From: Marmoricola sp.
GTDB lineage: Bacteria > Actinomycetota > Actinomycetes > Propionibacteriales > Nocardioidaceae
NCBI GenBank assembly: GCA_025964795.1
Contig: JAOPYC010000034.1
Span: 1 to 63,060, forward strand
DNA: 63,060 bases
Reading direction: 5' to 3'
Numbering within the stretch: the stretch's first letter is position 1; each line of letters starts with the position of its first letter. The translations under genes and the position numbers were made by a program. This document shows, piece by piece, positions 1-7,736 of the stretch. The notes beneath the pieces are model-generated. The model had not been told where the DNA came from and did no database searches. It worked only from the letters and a program-made list of their open reading frames with translations.

Positions 1-302
1 GGCTCGGCGCCCGCAACGACGCGGCCCGCGTGGCCCAGCGGCTCCGCCGGCTCGGCGTGGCCACGACCGTGCGGCCCCGGCGCACGACGACCGCCAACCC
101 TGCCGGGCTCACCGAGCGGGAGCTGGAGGTGGCCCGGCTCCTGGTCACCGGGGCCAGCAACGCCGAGATCGCCACGGCCCTGTTCATCTCCCCGCGCACC
201 ACCGCGCACCACGTCTCCGCCGTGCTGGCCAAGCTCGGCGTCCCCTCCCGGCGCGAAGCCGCCCGGGTCGTCTCCGCCTGGTCGGCCCCCTCCGAGACCT
301 GA
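1..302 (+). CDS. LuxR-family regulator, C-terminal DNA-binding domain (5' truncated by window edge)
   Basis: Only the C-terminal part lies in the window; the frame is open from base 3. It holds a typical GerE/LuxR helix-turn-helix: LTERELEVARLL, then SNAEIATALFISPRTTAHHV and a final helix with VLAKLGV. The stretch just before it (GARNDAARVAQRLRRLGV) resembles the helix that precedes the HTH in large ATP-binding or AAA-type LuxR regulators, so this is probably the tail of a long protein of that kind. It acts as a cytoplasmic DNA-binding transcription factor; its target and sensor domain cannot be seen. The stop codon is at 300-302, about 100 bases before the next gene. Confidence 0.85.
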   Translation, partial: LGARNDAARVAQRLRRLGVATTVRPRRTTTANPAGLTERELEVARLLVTGASNAEIATALFISPRTTAHHVSAVLAKLGVPSRREAARVVSAWSAPSET

Positions 303-403
303 GCCGAGACCCGAAACATGGGCCGTCGCTGCCGATGTCGTGGATCGTGCGAGGCGGCACCGTGAGTGGCACCTGATCCACCTACCACCCTAGGAGAACC
401 ACC

Positions 404-676
404 ATGCCTCGCTACCTCGTCCAGCGGACCTTCACCGACGGCCTGCTGATCCCCACCGACCACGGCGGCGCGGAGACCTGCTCCTCCGTCGTCAAGGGCA
501 ACGCCGGCCACGGCGTCACCTGGGTCCACTCCTACGTCAGCACCGACAAGCACACCACCTTCTGCGTGTACGACGGTCCCGACACCGGCGCCATCCGAGC
601 GGCCGCCGAGACGAACGGCCTGCCGGTCGACAGCATCACCGAGGTCTCCGTGCTGGACCCGTACTTCTACCACTGA
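404..676 (+). CDS. DUF4242 (SCO4226-like, putative nickel-binding) protein
   Basis: This small 90-residue protein starts at ATG behind a clear ribosome binding site (taggag). The MPRYLVQRTF opening, the central THVxWxHSYVS-like segment (here VTWVHSYVSTDKHTTFCVYD) and the end of about 80-90 residues match the DUF4242 family. Its characterised member, Streptomyces SCO4226, is a ferredoxin-like dimer reported to bind nickel. No signal peptide or membrane segment is visible, so it is probably cytoplasmic. The residues His56, Cys60 and the C-terminal His90 could bind metal, but this is inference. It stands alone between a LuxR regulator and a glycosyltransferase; the function is unknown. Confidence 0.75.
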   Translation: MPRYLVQRTFTDGLLIPTDHGGAETCSSVVKGNAGHGVTWVHSYVSTDKHTTFCVYDGPDTGAIRAAAETNGLPVDSITEVSVLDPYFYH

Positions 677-742
677 GGGCCTCACAGCCAGGCCACAGAA
701 CGGGCACACTCCGGTCGCAGGCTGCGACGTCACTGTCGTGCC

Positions 743-2815
743 ATGGACACCACCAGCACCCTGCCGCGGCCGACCGGACCGGCCACCGCAGCACGTGACT
801 CGCGCAGCTCCGGGCCCCTTCCCAGCCAGACCCGCTCGTCCTCCGGCATGGCCCGGGTACGGCGGGTCTGGCGCGGACCCACCGAGGACCCGAGCTGGGC
901 GCGCCCCGCGTTCCTGGGGTTGCTGCTCGCCACCGGCGTGCTCTACCTGTGGGGCCTCGGCGCCAGCGGCTGGGCGAACTCGTTCTACTCCGCCGCCGTG
1001 CAGGCCGGCTCCGAGTCGTGGAAGGCGATGTTCTTCGGCTCCAGTGACGCCGCCAGCTCGATCACGGTCGACAAGACCCCGCTCGCGCTGTGGCCGATGG
1101 CCATCTCCGTGCGGATCTTCGGGCTCTCCGCCTGGAGCATCCTGGTTCCCCAGGCGATCGAGGGCGTCGCCACCGTCGCGCTGCTGCACCAGGTGGTCCG
1201 GCGTACGACGGGGTCCGCGGCAGCGGGCCTGATCGCCGGCGCCGTGATGGCCCTGACCCCCGTGGCCGTGCTGATGTTCCGCTTCAACAACCCCGACGCC
1301 CTGCTCACCCTCCTTCTGGTCGGCGCCTCTGCCGCCACCCTGCGCGCCGTCGAGGCGACCAGGGGACCTACCAGCACGAAGGCCACGGTCGGTCACCCGG
1401 TGCGCTGGCTCGCGCTCGCCGGAGCCCTCGTCGGGCTGGCGTTCCTGACCAAGATGCTCCAGGCCTTCCTGGTGCTCCCGGCGCTCGGCCTGGTCTACCT
1501 GCTCTGCGCGAACACCTCCTGGGGCAAGCGGGTCGGGCACCTGCTCGTGGCGTTCGGCTCGATGCTGCTCGCCGGTGGCTGGTGGATCGCCATCGTGGAG
1601 CTGTGGCCGGCGGCGAGCCGTCCCTACATCGGCGGCTCGCAGAACAACTCGATCCTGGAGCTGACCCTCGGCTACAACGGCCTCGGCCGCCTCAGCGGCA
1701 ACGAGACCGGCTCGGTCGGCGGCGGAGGTGGTGCCGGTGGCGGCAACTGGGGTGCCACCGGCATCCTGCGGCTTTTCAACAGCGAGATCGGCGGCCAGAT
1801 CGCCTGGCTGCTCCCCGCCGCCCTCGTGCTCGGCGCCGCAGCCCTCTGGTTCGGTCGCCGCCGGGTGAACCTGCGCGCCGGCGTCATCCTATGGGGCACC
1901 ACGCTGCTGGTGACCGCGCTGACCTTCAGCTTCATGGCCGGCATCTTCCACGCCTACTACGCGGTCGCGCTGGCTCCGGCCATCGCCGCCCTCGTGGGCA
2001 TGGGCGCCTGGGTCCTCTGGGAGCACCGCACCTCGCTGGTGGCCACCGGCATCTTGTCCTTCACGGTCGCACTGACCTCGATGTTCGCGTGGTTCCTGCT
2101 GGACCGCACCACCGACTACCTGCCCTGGCTGAAGTGGGCCGTCGTCGTCCTCGGCCTCCTCTCCGCCCTGGCGATCGCCGGCGCCGGACACCTCCCCCGC
2201 AAGCTGGCGCTGGTGGCCGCAGGCGTCGCCCTGGTGGCCTCGCTGGCCGGCCCCGCGGCGTACGCCGTCAGCACCGCCGCCACCCCGCACACCGGCTCGA
2301 TCCCGACGGCCGGCCCTGCCTCGGCAGGCGGTATGGGCGGACCCGGTGGCGGCGGACGACCGGGCCTGCCCGGCGTCGCCCCCACGGGCCAGGCCCCGGG
2401 ACAGACCGGCACCACCCGGGGGGCCGGAGGCGGCGGTGTGGGCGGCCTGCTCAACGGCAGCACCTCCAGCGCCGCTGTGACCAAGCTGCTCCAGACCGAT
2501 GCCGACGCCTACACCTGGACCGCGGCCGCGATCGGCGCCAACAACGCCGCCGGCTACCAGCTGGCCAGCCAGGAGCCGGTGATGGCGATCGGCGGGTTCA
2601 ACGGCAGCGACCCGAGCCCGACCCTGGCGCAGTTCAAGCAGTACGTCGCCGACGGCCGGATCCACTGGTTCATCGCCAGCTCGGTCGGTGGCGGTGGCGG
2701 TGGCGGCAACGCCTCGGGCACCAGCAGCGCCATCACCGCCTGGGTCACGGCCAACTTCACCGCCAAGACCGTCGGCAGCAGCACGCTCTACGACCTGTCG
2801 GGCGGGATCAAGTGA
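743..2815 (+). CDS. GT39/YkcB-type polyprenol-phosphate-sugar glycosyltransferase (membrane)
   Basis: This 690-residue polytopic membrane protein belongs to the PMT/ArnT-like GT-C fold. A disordered N-terminus (about 50 residues) is followed by about ten hydrophobic segments. The first outside loop carries WANSFYSAAVQAG and a TVDKTPLALW stretch typical of actinobacterial YkcB-like proteins. I do not see the usual acidic DE pair of GT39 in that loop. Three glycine-rich stretches (about residues 325-340, 528-572 and 648-656) and a globular outer C-terminal domain are features of this subfamily. The next gene encodes a GT2-GtrA protein and overlaps the stop codon by 4 bases, as in the ykcB-ykcC pair of Bacillus. 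The pair probably moves a sugar from a polyprenol carrier onto an envelope acceptor; acceptor and sugar are unknown. Confidence 0.8.
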   Translation: MDTTSTLPRPTGPATAARDSRSSGPLPSQTRSSSGMARVRRVWRGPTEDPSWARPAFLGLLLATGVLYLWGLGASGWANSFYSAAVQAGSESWKAMFFGSSDAASSITVDKTPLALWPMAISVRIFGLSAWSILVPQAIEGVATVALLHQVVRRTTGSAAAGLIAGAVMALTPVAVLMFRFNNPDALLTLLLVGASAATLRAVEATRGPTSTKATVGHPVRWLALAGALVGLAFLTKMLQAFLVLPALGLVYLLCANTSWGKRVGHLLVAFGSMLLAGGWWIAIVELWPAASRPYIGGSQNNSILELTLGYNGLGRLSGNETGSVGGGGGAGGGNWGATGILRLFNSEIGGQIAWLLPAALVLGAAALWFGRRRVNLRAGVILWGTTLLVTALTFSFMAGIFHAYYAVALAPAIAALVGMGAWVLWEHRTSLVATGILSFTVALTSMFAWFLLDRTTDYLPWLKWAVVVLGLLSALAIAGAGHLPRKLALVAAGVALVASLAGPAAYAVSTAATPHTGSIPTAGPASAGGMGGPGGGGRPGLPGVAPTGQAPGQTGTTRGAGGGGVGGLLNGSTSSAAVTKLLQTDADAYTWTAAAIGANNAAGYQLASQEPVMAIGGFNGSDPSPTLAQFKQYVADGRIHWFIASSVGGGGGGGNASGTSSAITAWVTANFTAKTVGSSTLYDLSGGIK

Positions 2816-4098
2816 GCGCGCTGGTGCAGCCGGCGACGCCGGCCGAGGGAGCGGTCGAGCGGGCCACCGCGACCGTGCTCGACGTGGTCATCCCGGTGTT
2901 CAACGAGGAGGTCCAGCTCGCCGACTCGGTGGAGCGGGTGGTTGCGCACCTGCACACCATGCCGTGGAGCTTCCGGGTCACGATCGCGGACAACGCCAGC
3001 ACCGACCAGACGGCGCTGATCGCCCGCCGGCTCAGCCACACGCACCCCGAGGTGACGGTGGTGCACCTGGCGGAGAAGGGGCGGGGCCGCGCGCTGAAGC
3101 GGGCGTGGAGCGGCTCGGAGAGCGACGTGCTCGTCTACATGGACGTCGACCTGTCCACCGACCTGGCCGCTCTGCTGCCCCTGGTGGCGCCCCTGGTCAG
3201 CGGTCACTCCGACCTCGCCATCGGCTCCCGGCTGACCCGCGCCTCGCGGGTCAGCCGGGGGACCAGGCGGGAGCTGATCTCGCGCAGCTACAACCTGATC
3301 CTGCGGCAGGCCCTGCGGGCCGGGTTCAGCGACGCCCAGTGCGGGTTCAAGGCGATCCGGCGGGCGGCGGCCCGCGAGCTGCTGCCGCTCGTCGAGGACG
3401 ACGCGTGGTTCTTCGACACCGAGCTCCTCGTCGTCGCCGAGCGGGCGGGCCTGCGGATCCACGAGGTCCCGGTCGACTGGACCGATGACCCGGACAGCAG
3501 CGTGGACATCGTCCGCACGGCGGTCGACGATCTCAAGGGAGTGGCCCGCCTGGGCCGCTCGCTGGTTCGCGGCACGCTGCCGCTGCGCGAGATCGGGGAG
3601 CGTCTCGGCCGCACCAGCTCGGAGGCCGGCCGCGGCCGACTGGGCATGCAGGTCGGCATCTTCCTGGCGATCGGCGTCTGCTCCACGCTGGCCTACGCAG
3701 TGCTCTTCCTGCTGCTGAGCGCCGGTATGTCCTCGGGCTGGGCCAACTTCACAGCCCTGCTGCTCACCGCGATCGCGAACACGACGGCCAACCGGCGGTT
3801 CACGTTCGGGGTGAAGGGTCCCCGGGACGCCGTACGCCATCAGGTGCAGGGGCTGGTGATCTTCGCGATCGGGCTGGCGGTGACCTCAGGTGCCCTGGCG
3901 CTGCTGCACTCGCTCGGCTCCGCGCACCGGGGCGCGGAGGTCGTCGTGCTCACGACGGCGAACCTCGGGGTGACCGTGCTGCGCTTCGTGGCCATGAAGC
4001 TCTGGGTGTTCGCGCGGCGGCCGGTCACGCCTGCCGCAGTGGCGCCAGGATCCCCGGCAGGGACGCCGACAGGGTCAGCAGCAGCTCGTCGCGACTGA
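2812..4098 (+). CDS. GT2 polyprenol-phosphate glycosyltransferase fused to GtrA membrane domain
   Basis: The GTG start overlaps the stop of the upstream gene (GTGA), so translation is coupled; the product has 428 residues. The N-terminal part (about 20-255) is a GT-A family 2 domain of the DPM1 type: VVIPVFNEE, NASTDQT and the metal-binding DVDLSTD near residue 112. It would load a sugar from a nucleotide donor onto polyprenol phosphate on the cytoplasmic face. Residues from about 278 onward form a four-helix GtrA-like domain (MQVGIFLAIGVCSTLAYAVLF onward) that could help flip the lipid-linked sugar. It thus supplies the donor for the GT39 gene upstream. The last 25 codons overlap the end of the opposite-strand TetR gene by 74 bases. 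Confidence 0.88.
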   Translation: MSALVQPATPAEGAVERATATVLDVVIPVFNEEVQLADSVERVVAHLHTMPWSFRVTIADNASTDQTALIARRLSHTHPEVTVVHLAEKGRGRALKRAWSGSESDVLVYMDVDLSTDLAALLPLVAPLVSGHSDLAIGSRLTRASRVSRGTRRELISRSYNLILRQALRAGFSDAQCGFKAIRRAAARELLPLVEDDAWFFDTELLVVAERAGLRIHEVPVDWTDDPDSSVDIVRTAVDDLKGVARLGRSLVRGTLPLREIGERLGRTSSEAGRGRLGMQVGIFLAIGVCSTLAYAVLFLLLSAGMSSGWANFTALLLTAIANTTANRRFTFGVKGPRDAVRHQVQGLVIFAIGLAVTSGALALLHSLGSAHRGAEVVVLTTANLGVTVLRFVAMKLWVFARRPVTPAAVAPGSPAGTPTGSAAARRD

Positions 4099-4642
4099 TC
4101 CCGCGGGCGTCGCGGACCCACTCGAGGACCACGTCCTCGGTGAACGCCGCCCACCCGTGGACCAGGAGGCGTACGGCGGGGGTGTCGGTGAGCCCGAGGG
4201 CGGCAGCCTCCTCGGCCACCGGCCCCTCGAAGAGCCGGTCGGTCAGGGCAGCGCGCGCGGACTCGTAGATCTCACGCAGGCCCTCGTGACCTCCGGCCGC
4301 GCCGCGCAGCAACGAGAGGTAGCCGTGGTAGTTCTCCGTGACGTAGTCGACGTAGCGCTCCAGGGACCCCGCCAGCTGCTCGAGCGGTGCGCCCTCCCCG
4401 GTTGGGGCGGTCACGGCGAAAAGGTCGTCAGCCGCGCGCTGCACGACGGCGGTGTGGAACTCCTGCTTGTTGCCGAAGTAGTGGTAGAGCAGCCCGCGGG
4501 AGATCCCGGCCTCCTCGGCCAGCGTCTCGATCGAGAGGTCCTCCAGCGACCGCGTGGCGAACAGCCGCACCCCGAGCTCCAGCAGCTGCTCCCGGCGGCT
4601 GTCCGGGCTCATCCGGGTGCGCGGCGAGGTCATGTGTCCCAT
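4025..4642 (-). CDS. TetR/AcrR family transcriptional regulator
   Basis: This protein of 205 residues has an N-terminal TetR helix-turn-helix (SRREQLLELGVRLF, then IETLAEEAGISRGLLYHYFGNKQEF) and a ligand-binding C-terminal domain. ATG at 4642 opens the frame, but a second ATG at 4633 is equally possible. The gene diverges from the flavin monooxygenase/SDR pair across 61 bases that contain two palindromes (see the regulatory entry). The layout is that of a local repressor controlling itself and the monooxygenase genes. Its inducer is unknown; a hydrophobic substrate of the monooxygenase is a reasonable guess. Its 3' end overlaps the GtrA gene tail to tail. Confidence 0.9.
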   Translation of the reverse strand: MGHMTSPRTRMSPDSRREQLLELGVRLFATRSLEDLSIETLAEEAGISRGLLYHYFGNKQEFHTAVVQRAADDLFAVTAPTGEGAPLEQLAGSLERYVDYVTENYHGYLSLLRGAAGGHEGLREIYESARAALTDRLFEGPVAEEAAALGLTDTPAVRLLVHGWAAFTEDVVLEWVRDARGISRDELLLTLSASLPGILAPLRQA

Positions 4643-4703
4643 GTTACTGAACTTCTTTCAACAACGCTATTGACGCACGTTCAATACTTTGTAGAGTCGT
4701 GGC
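4643..4703. promoter_or_regulatory. Divergent TetR/monooxygenase promoter with palindromic operators
   Basis: Two inverted repeats are visible: TATTGA-N7-TCAATA at 4668-4686 and TGAA-N5-TTCA at 4648-4660. The first covers a likely -35 (TTGACG, 4670-4675) for the monooxygenase; its -10 would be TAGAGT at 4692-4697, a 16-base spacer. The ATG at 4704 then lies 6 bases after the -10, with no Shine-Dalgarno, so the transcript is probably leaderless. A regulator bound at 4668-4686 would block RNA polymerase directly. Basis: the repeats are seen; assignment to the TetR protein is inferred from position. Confidence 0.6.
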
Positions 4704-6239
4704 ATGACCTCGACGAACCAGCAGATCTCCCCCGCTCCCCTCCCCGGGCGCGTCCGCACGCTCGTGGTGGGTGCGGGCTTCGCCGGTCTCGGCACCGCGA
4801 TCAAGCTCGACGAGAACGGGTTCACCGACTTCCTCGTCGTCGACAAGGGCAGCTCGGTGGGCGGCACCTGGCGCGACAACACCTACCCCGGCGCCGCCTG
4901 CGACGTGCCCAGCCAGCTCTACTCGTTCAGCTTCGCGCCCAACCCGGGCTGGTCGCGCTCGTTCTCCCCGCAGCCCGAGATCCGGGCCTACCTCGAGCGC
5001 ACCGCCGAGCAGTCGGGCGTGCTGGACCGCTTCCGGTTCGGGGTCACCGTCGAGGACCTCACGTGGGACGAGACCGCCGGCCTCTGGACCGTCAGCACCG
5101 ACCACGGCACGGTCGTTGCCGACATCGTGATCACCGGCTCGGGCGGCCTCTCGGAGCCCAAGCTGCCGGAGATCGCCGGCATCGACACCTTCCAGGGCGA
5201 GGTCTTCCACTCCGCCCGCTGGAACCACGACTACGACCTGGCCGGCAAGCGCGTGGCCGTGATCGGCACCGGCGCGTCGTCGATCCAGATCGTGCCCGAG
5301 GTGGCCAAGCAGGTCGCCCACCTCGACGTCTACCAGCGCACCGCCCCCTGGGTGATGCCGCGCAAGGACCGCCCCTACAAGGGGATCGAGAGGCTCGGGT
5401 TCCGGTTCGTTCCGTTCTTCCAGAAGGCGTTCCGCACCGGCATCTACTGGGGCCGTGAGTGCTTCGTGCCCGGCTTCGTGGTCAACCCGAAGCTGGCCGC
5501 CCCGGCGGTGAAGCTCTCGCTGAAGAACATCGCGGACGGCATCTCCGACCCGGAGCTGCGCAAGGCGGTGACGCCGAACTTCCAGCTCGGCTGCAAGCGG
5601 GTGCTGATCTCCAACGACTACTACCCCGCCCTCGCGCAGGACCACGTCGACCTCGTCACCGACGGGATCGCCGAGATCACCCCGACCGGGATCGTGACGC
5701 AGGACGGCACCACCCGCGAGGTGGACGCCATCGTGGTCGCGACCGGCTTCTACACGACCGAGCAGCCCATCGCGCAGCACATCACGGGCCGCGACGGGCG
5801 CACGCTCGCCGACGCCTGGCGCGACAGCGGGATGACGGCCTACAAGGGCACCACCATCTCCGGCTTCCCGAACCTCTTCCAGATCGTCGGGCCGAACACC
5901 GGCCTGGGCCACTCCTCGATGGTGTTCATGATCGAGAGCCAGATCGCCTACATCCTCTCCGCCCTGCAGAAGATGGGTGAGCGCGAGCTCGTCAGTGTCG
6001 AGCCCCGGCCCGAGGCCCAGGACGCCTGGAACGAGGACCTGCAGCAGCGGATGCAGCGCACGGTGTGGAACACCGGCGGCTGCGCCAGCTGGTACATCGA
6101 CTCCCACGGCCGCAACACCACGCTGTGGCCGCGCACCACCTACAAGTTCCGCTCGCTGCTCAGCGACTTCGACCTCGACGCCTACGTCGTGGCCGGCCGG
6201 CAGGAGCAGACCGCCAAGACGAAGGAGAACGCAGCATGA
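4704..6239 (+). CDS. Flavin-containing monooxygenase, Baeyer-Villiger type
   Basis: The 511-residue enzyme has the FAD-binding GAGFAG at residues 23-28 and GTWRDNTYPGAACDVPS, a hallmark of class B Baeyer-Villiger monooxygenases. The family fingerprint FxGxxxHxxxW appears as FQGEVFHSARWNHD near residue 165, followed by the NADPH-binding GTGASS near 188 and a late ATGF motif. Such enzymes use NADPH and O2 to convert ketones to esters or lactones, or to oxygenate heteroatoms. The SDR downstream starts inside the stop codon (ATGA), which suggests an alcohol-ketone-ester route like that proposed for mymA-type clusters. The substrate cannot be told from sequence. The start is fixed by the leaderless promoter just upstream. 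Confidence 0.9.
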   Translation: MTSTNQQISPAPLPGRVRTLVVGAGFAGLGTAIKLDENGFTDFLVVDKGSSVGGTWRDNTYPGAACDVPSQLYSFSFAPNPGWSRSFSPQPEIRAYLERTAEQSGVLDRFRFGVTVEDLTWDETAGLWTVSTDHGTVVADIVITGSGGLSEPKLPEIAGIDTFQGEVFHSARWNHDYDLAGKRVAVIGTGASSIQIVPEVAKQVAHLDVYQRTAPWVMPRKDRPYKGIERLGFRFVPFFQKAFRTGIYWGRECFVPGFVVNPKLAAPAVKLSLKNIADGISDPELRKAVTPNFQLGCKRVLISNDYYPALAQDHVDLVTDGIAEITPTGIVTQDGTTREVDAIVVATGFYTTEQPIAQHITGRDGRTLADAWRDSGMTAYKGTTISGFPNLFQIVGPNTGLGHSSMVFMIESQIAYILSALQKMGERELVSVEPRPEAQDAWNEDLQQRMQRTVWNTGGCASWYIDSHGRNTTLWPRTTYKFRSLLSDFDLDAYVVAGRQEQTAKTKENAA

Positions 6240-7072
6240 AGTCCCTGGACAACAAGGTCGTCGTCATCACCGGTGCCGGCTCCGGCATCGGCCGTCAGCT
6301 CGCCCTCCGGGCCGCCCGTGCGGGCGCCCTGCTCGCCGTCTCGGACTGGAACGAGGCCGGGCTCGGCGAGACCGTCGACCTGCTCAAGGCCGCCGGAGTG
6401 CGCGAGCTGCGCAGCGACCGGGTCGACGTCTCCGACCGCGCCGCGGTCACCGAGTGGGCCGCGGCCGTCGCCGACCAGTTCGGCCGCGTCAACATGCTGA
6501 TCAACAACGCCGGCGTCAGCATGACCGGCGACTTCGAGGAGATGTCCTACGAGGACTTCGACTGGATCCTCGGCGTCAACCTGATGGGCGTGGTCAACGG
6601 CACCAAGGAGTTCCTGCCCCACCTGATCGCCTCCGGGGACGGCCACCTGGTCAACCTGTCGAGCCTGTTCGGACTGGTCAGCGTGCCCGGCCAGACGGCG
6701 TACAACGCCACGAAGTACGCGGTGCGCGGCTTCACCGAGGCGCTCCGCGAGGAGATGCTCGTCAACGGCCACCCGGTCGGGGTGACCTGCGTGCACCCGG
6801 GCGGGATCAAGACCGGCATCTCCCGCAACGGCCGGAAGACCGGCAGCCAGGACGCGGACGCGCTCGACTCGCTGTTCGAGAAGAAGCTGGCCCGGATGAC
6901 CCCGGAGAAGGCCGCCCAGGTCATCTTCAAGGGCGCCCTCAACGGCAAGGCCCGCGTGCTCGTCGGCGCGGACGCCCACGCCCTGCACCACTTCGCCAAG
7001 CTCGCCGGCTCCCGCTACCAGGACGTCGTGGCCAAGCAGTACTCCAAGATCAACCCGTCCTCCAAGCGCTGA
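6236..7072 (+). CDS. Short-chain dehydrogenase/reductase (SDR)
   Basis: This classical SDR of 278 residues has the cofactor motif TGAGSGIG (12-19), NNAG near 88-91, a catalytic Ser in NLSSLFG near 142 and YNATK near 156-160 (Tyr and Lys). It probably interconverts a secondary alcohol and ketone with NAD(P)H. Its ATG overlaps the monooxygenase stop by 4 bases, so both are made together under the TetR regulator. It would supply the ketone for the monooxygenase or process its product. The C-terminal extension with a KK-rich segment (FEKKLARMTPEKAA) resembles mycobacterial SadH-like SDRs. Confidence 0.9.
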   Translation: MKSLDNKVVVITGAGSGIGRQLALRAARAGALLAVSDWNEAGLGETVDLLKAAGVRELRSDRVDVSDRAAVTEWAAAVADQFGRVNMLINNAGVSMTGDFEEMSYEDFDWILGVNLMGVVNGTKEFLPHLIASGDGHLVNLSSLFGLVSVPGQTAYNATKYAVRGFTEALREEMLVNGHPVGVTCVHPGGIKTGISRNGRKTGSQDADALDSLFEKKLARMTPEKAAQVIFKGALNGKARVLVGADAHALHHFAKLAGSRYQDVVAKQYSKINPSSKR

Positions 7073-7079
7073 CCCCCCG

Positions 7080-7085
7080 TATCCT
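7080..7085 (+). promoter_or_regulatory. Candidate -10 of a leaderless transcript (DUF402 gene)
   Basis: TATCCT ends 7 bases before the ATG of the DUF402 gene and no ribosome binding site lies between. This spacing puts the transcription start at or next to the A of ATG. The -35 region is not recognisable. Confidence 0.4.
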
Positions 7086-7092
7086 CGGCCGC

Positions 7093-7632
7093 ATGCTGCG
7101 ACCCGTCCGTGTCGAGTGCCGGAAATGGCCCGACGACCCGCACTGGGAGTTCGACGGGCTCCGGCTCGGCGTGGACGGCCACGGCACCTGGATCGGGATC
7201 ACGCAGGGCACCCTGCTGGCCAGCCCGAGCCGCGCTTTCCAGGCGGCGGCCGACCACGTGACCCTGGTGCCCCACGACGCGTGGTGGCTGGCGACGTTCT
7301 ACGCCGACGACCCGCGACGCCCGTTCGACACCTACGTCGACATGGCCACGCCGGCCGTGTGGCACGGCGAGGAGCTGGTCCGCGCGGTGGATCTCGACCT
7401 GGACGTGATCCGCGGTACGACGGGCCGCGTGTGGGTCGACGACGAGGACGAGTTCGCGGAGCACCGCGTGTCCCTCGGCTACCCCGACGACGTGATCGAC
7501 GGGGCGGTGGCGAGCTCCCAGGAGATCCTGCGGGCCGTGCAGGAGGGCACCGCGCCCTTCGACGGTTCGCACCGCTACTGGGTGGACCGGCTCCGCGCCC
7601 GCTGGGGTGCCGACTTGTCTAGTCCTGACTAG
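7093..7632 (+). CDS. DUF402 domain protein
   Basis: This 179-residue protein carries the DUF402 fold: a W-rich beta half (PHWEFDGLRLGVDGHGTWIGI), then WWLATFYADD, YVDMATPA and DLDLDVI with clustered acidic residues that bind divalent metal in this family. Relatives include nucleoside di- and triphosphate phosphatases and an RNA phosphodiesterase-like group, so a phosphatase role is likely but the substrate is open. The ATG at 7093 lies 7 bases after TATCCT (7080-7085) and has no Shine-Dalgarno, which suggests its own leaderless transcript although only 20 bases separate it from the SDR. Confidence 0.75.
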   Translation: MLRPVRVECRKWPDDPHWEFDGLRLGVDGHGTWIGITQGTLLASPSRAFQAAADHVTLVPHDAWWLATFYADDPRRPFDTYVDMATPAVWHGEELVRAVDLDLDVIRGTTGRVWVDDEDEFAEHRVSLGYPDDVIDGAVASSQEILRAVQEGTAPFDGSHRYWVDRLRARWGADLSSPD

Positions 7633-7736
7633 ATTTTTTCGGGTTGTTTGGCCCAATTGCACGCTTTTGGTGAGACGGCGCTCGCAGGCCTTTTAGGCTG
7701 GGAGCCAGTCCCGTCTCGGAAAAAGGTTCGTCCCCC

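Noticed and set aside
678..694. Small hairpin GGCCT/AGGCC after the DUF4242 gene
   Set aside because: Stem of only 5 bp and no U-run; too weak to call a terminator.
1090..4098. Very long open frame of 1002 codons through the GT39 gene
   Set aside because: Only the part from 2812 on codes for a protein (GT2-GtrA). The earlier part is Arg/Pro/Ala-rich frame shadow of the GT39 gene, as expected at 70% GC.
4644..6107. 487-codon minus-strand open frame opposite the monooxygenase
   Set aside because: No recognisable domain and biased residues; the plus-strand gene has all family motifs.
7633..7736. Possible c-di-AMP riboswitch before the lytic transglycosylase gene
   Set aside because: The GGGGTGAATCC and GTAGGG landmarks seen at 46185-46330 are missing; only an AT-rich promoter-like stretch is visible.
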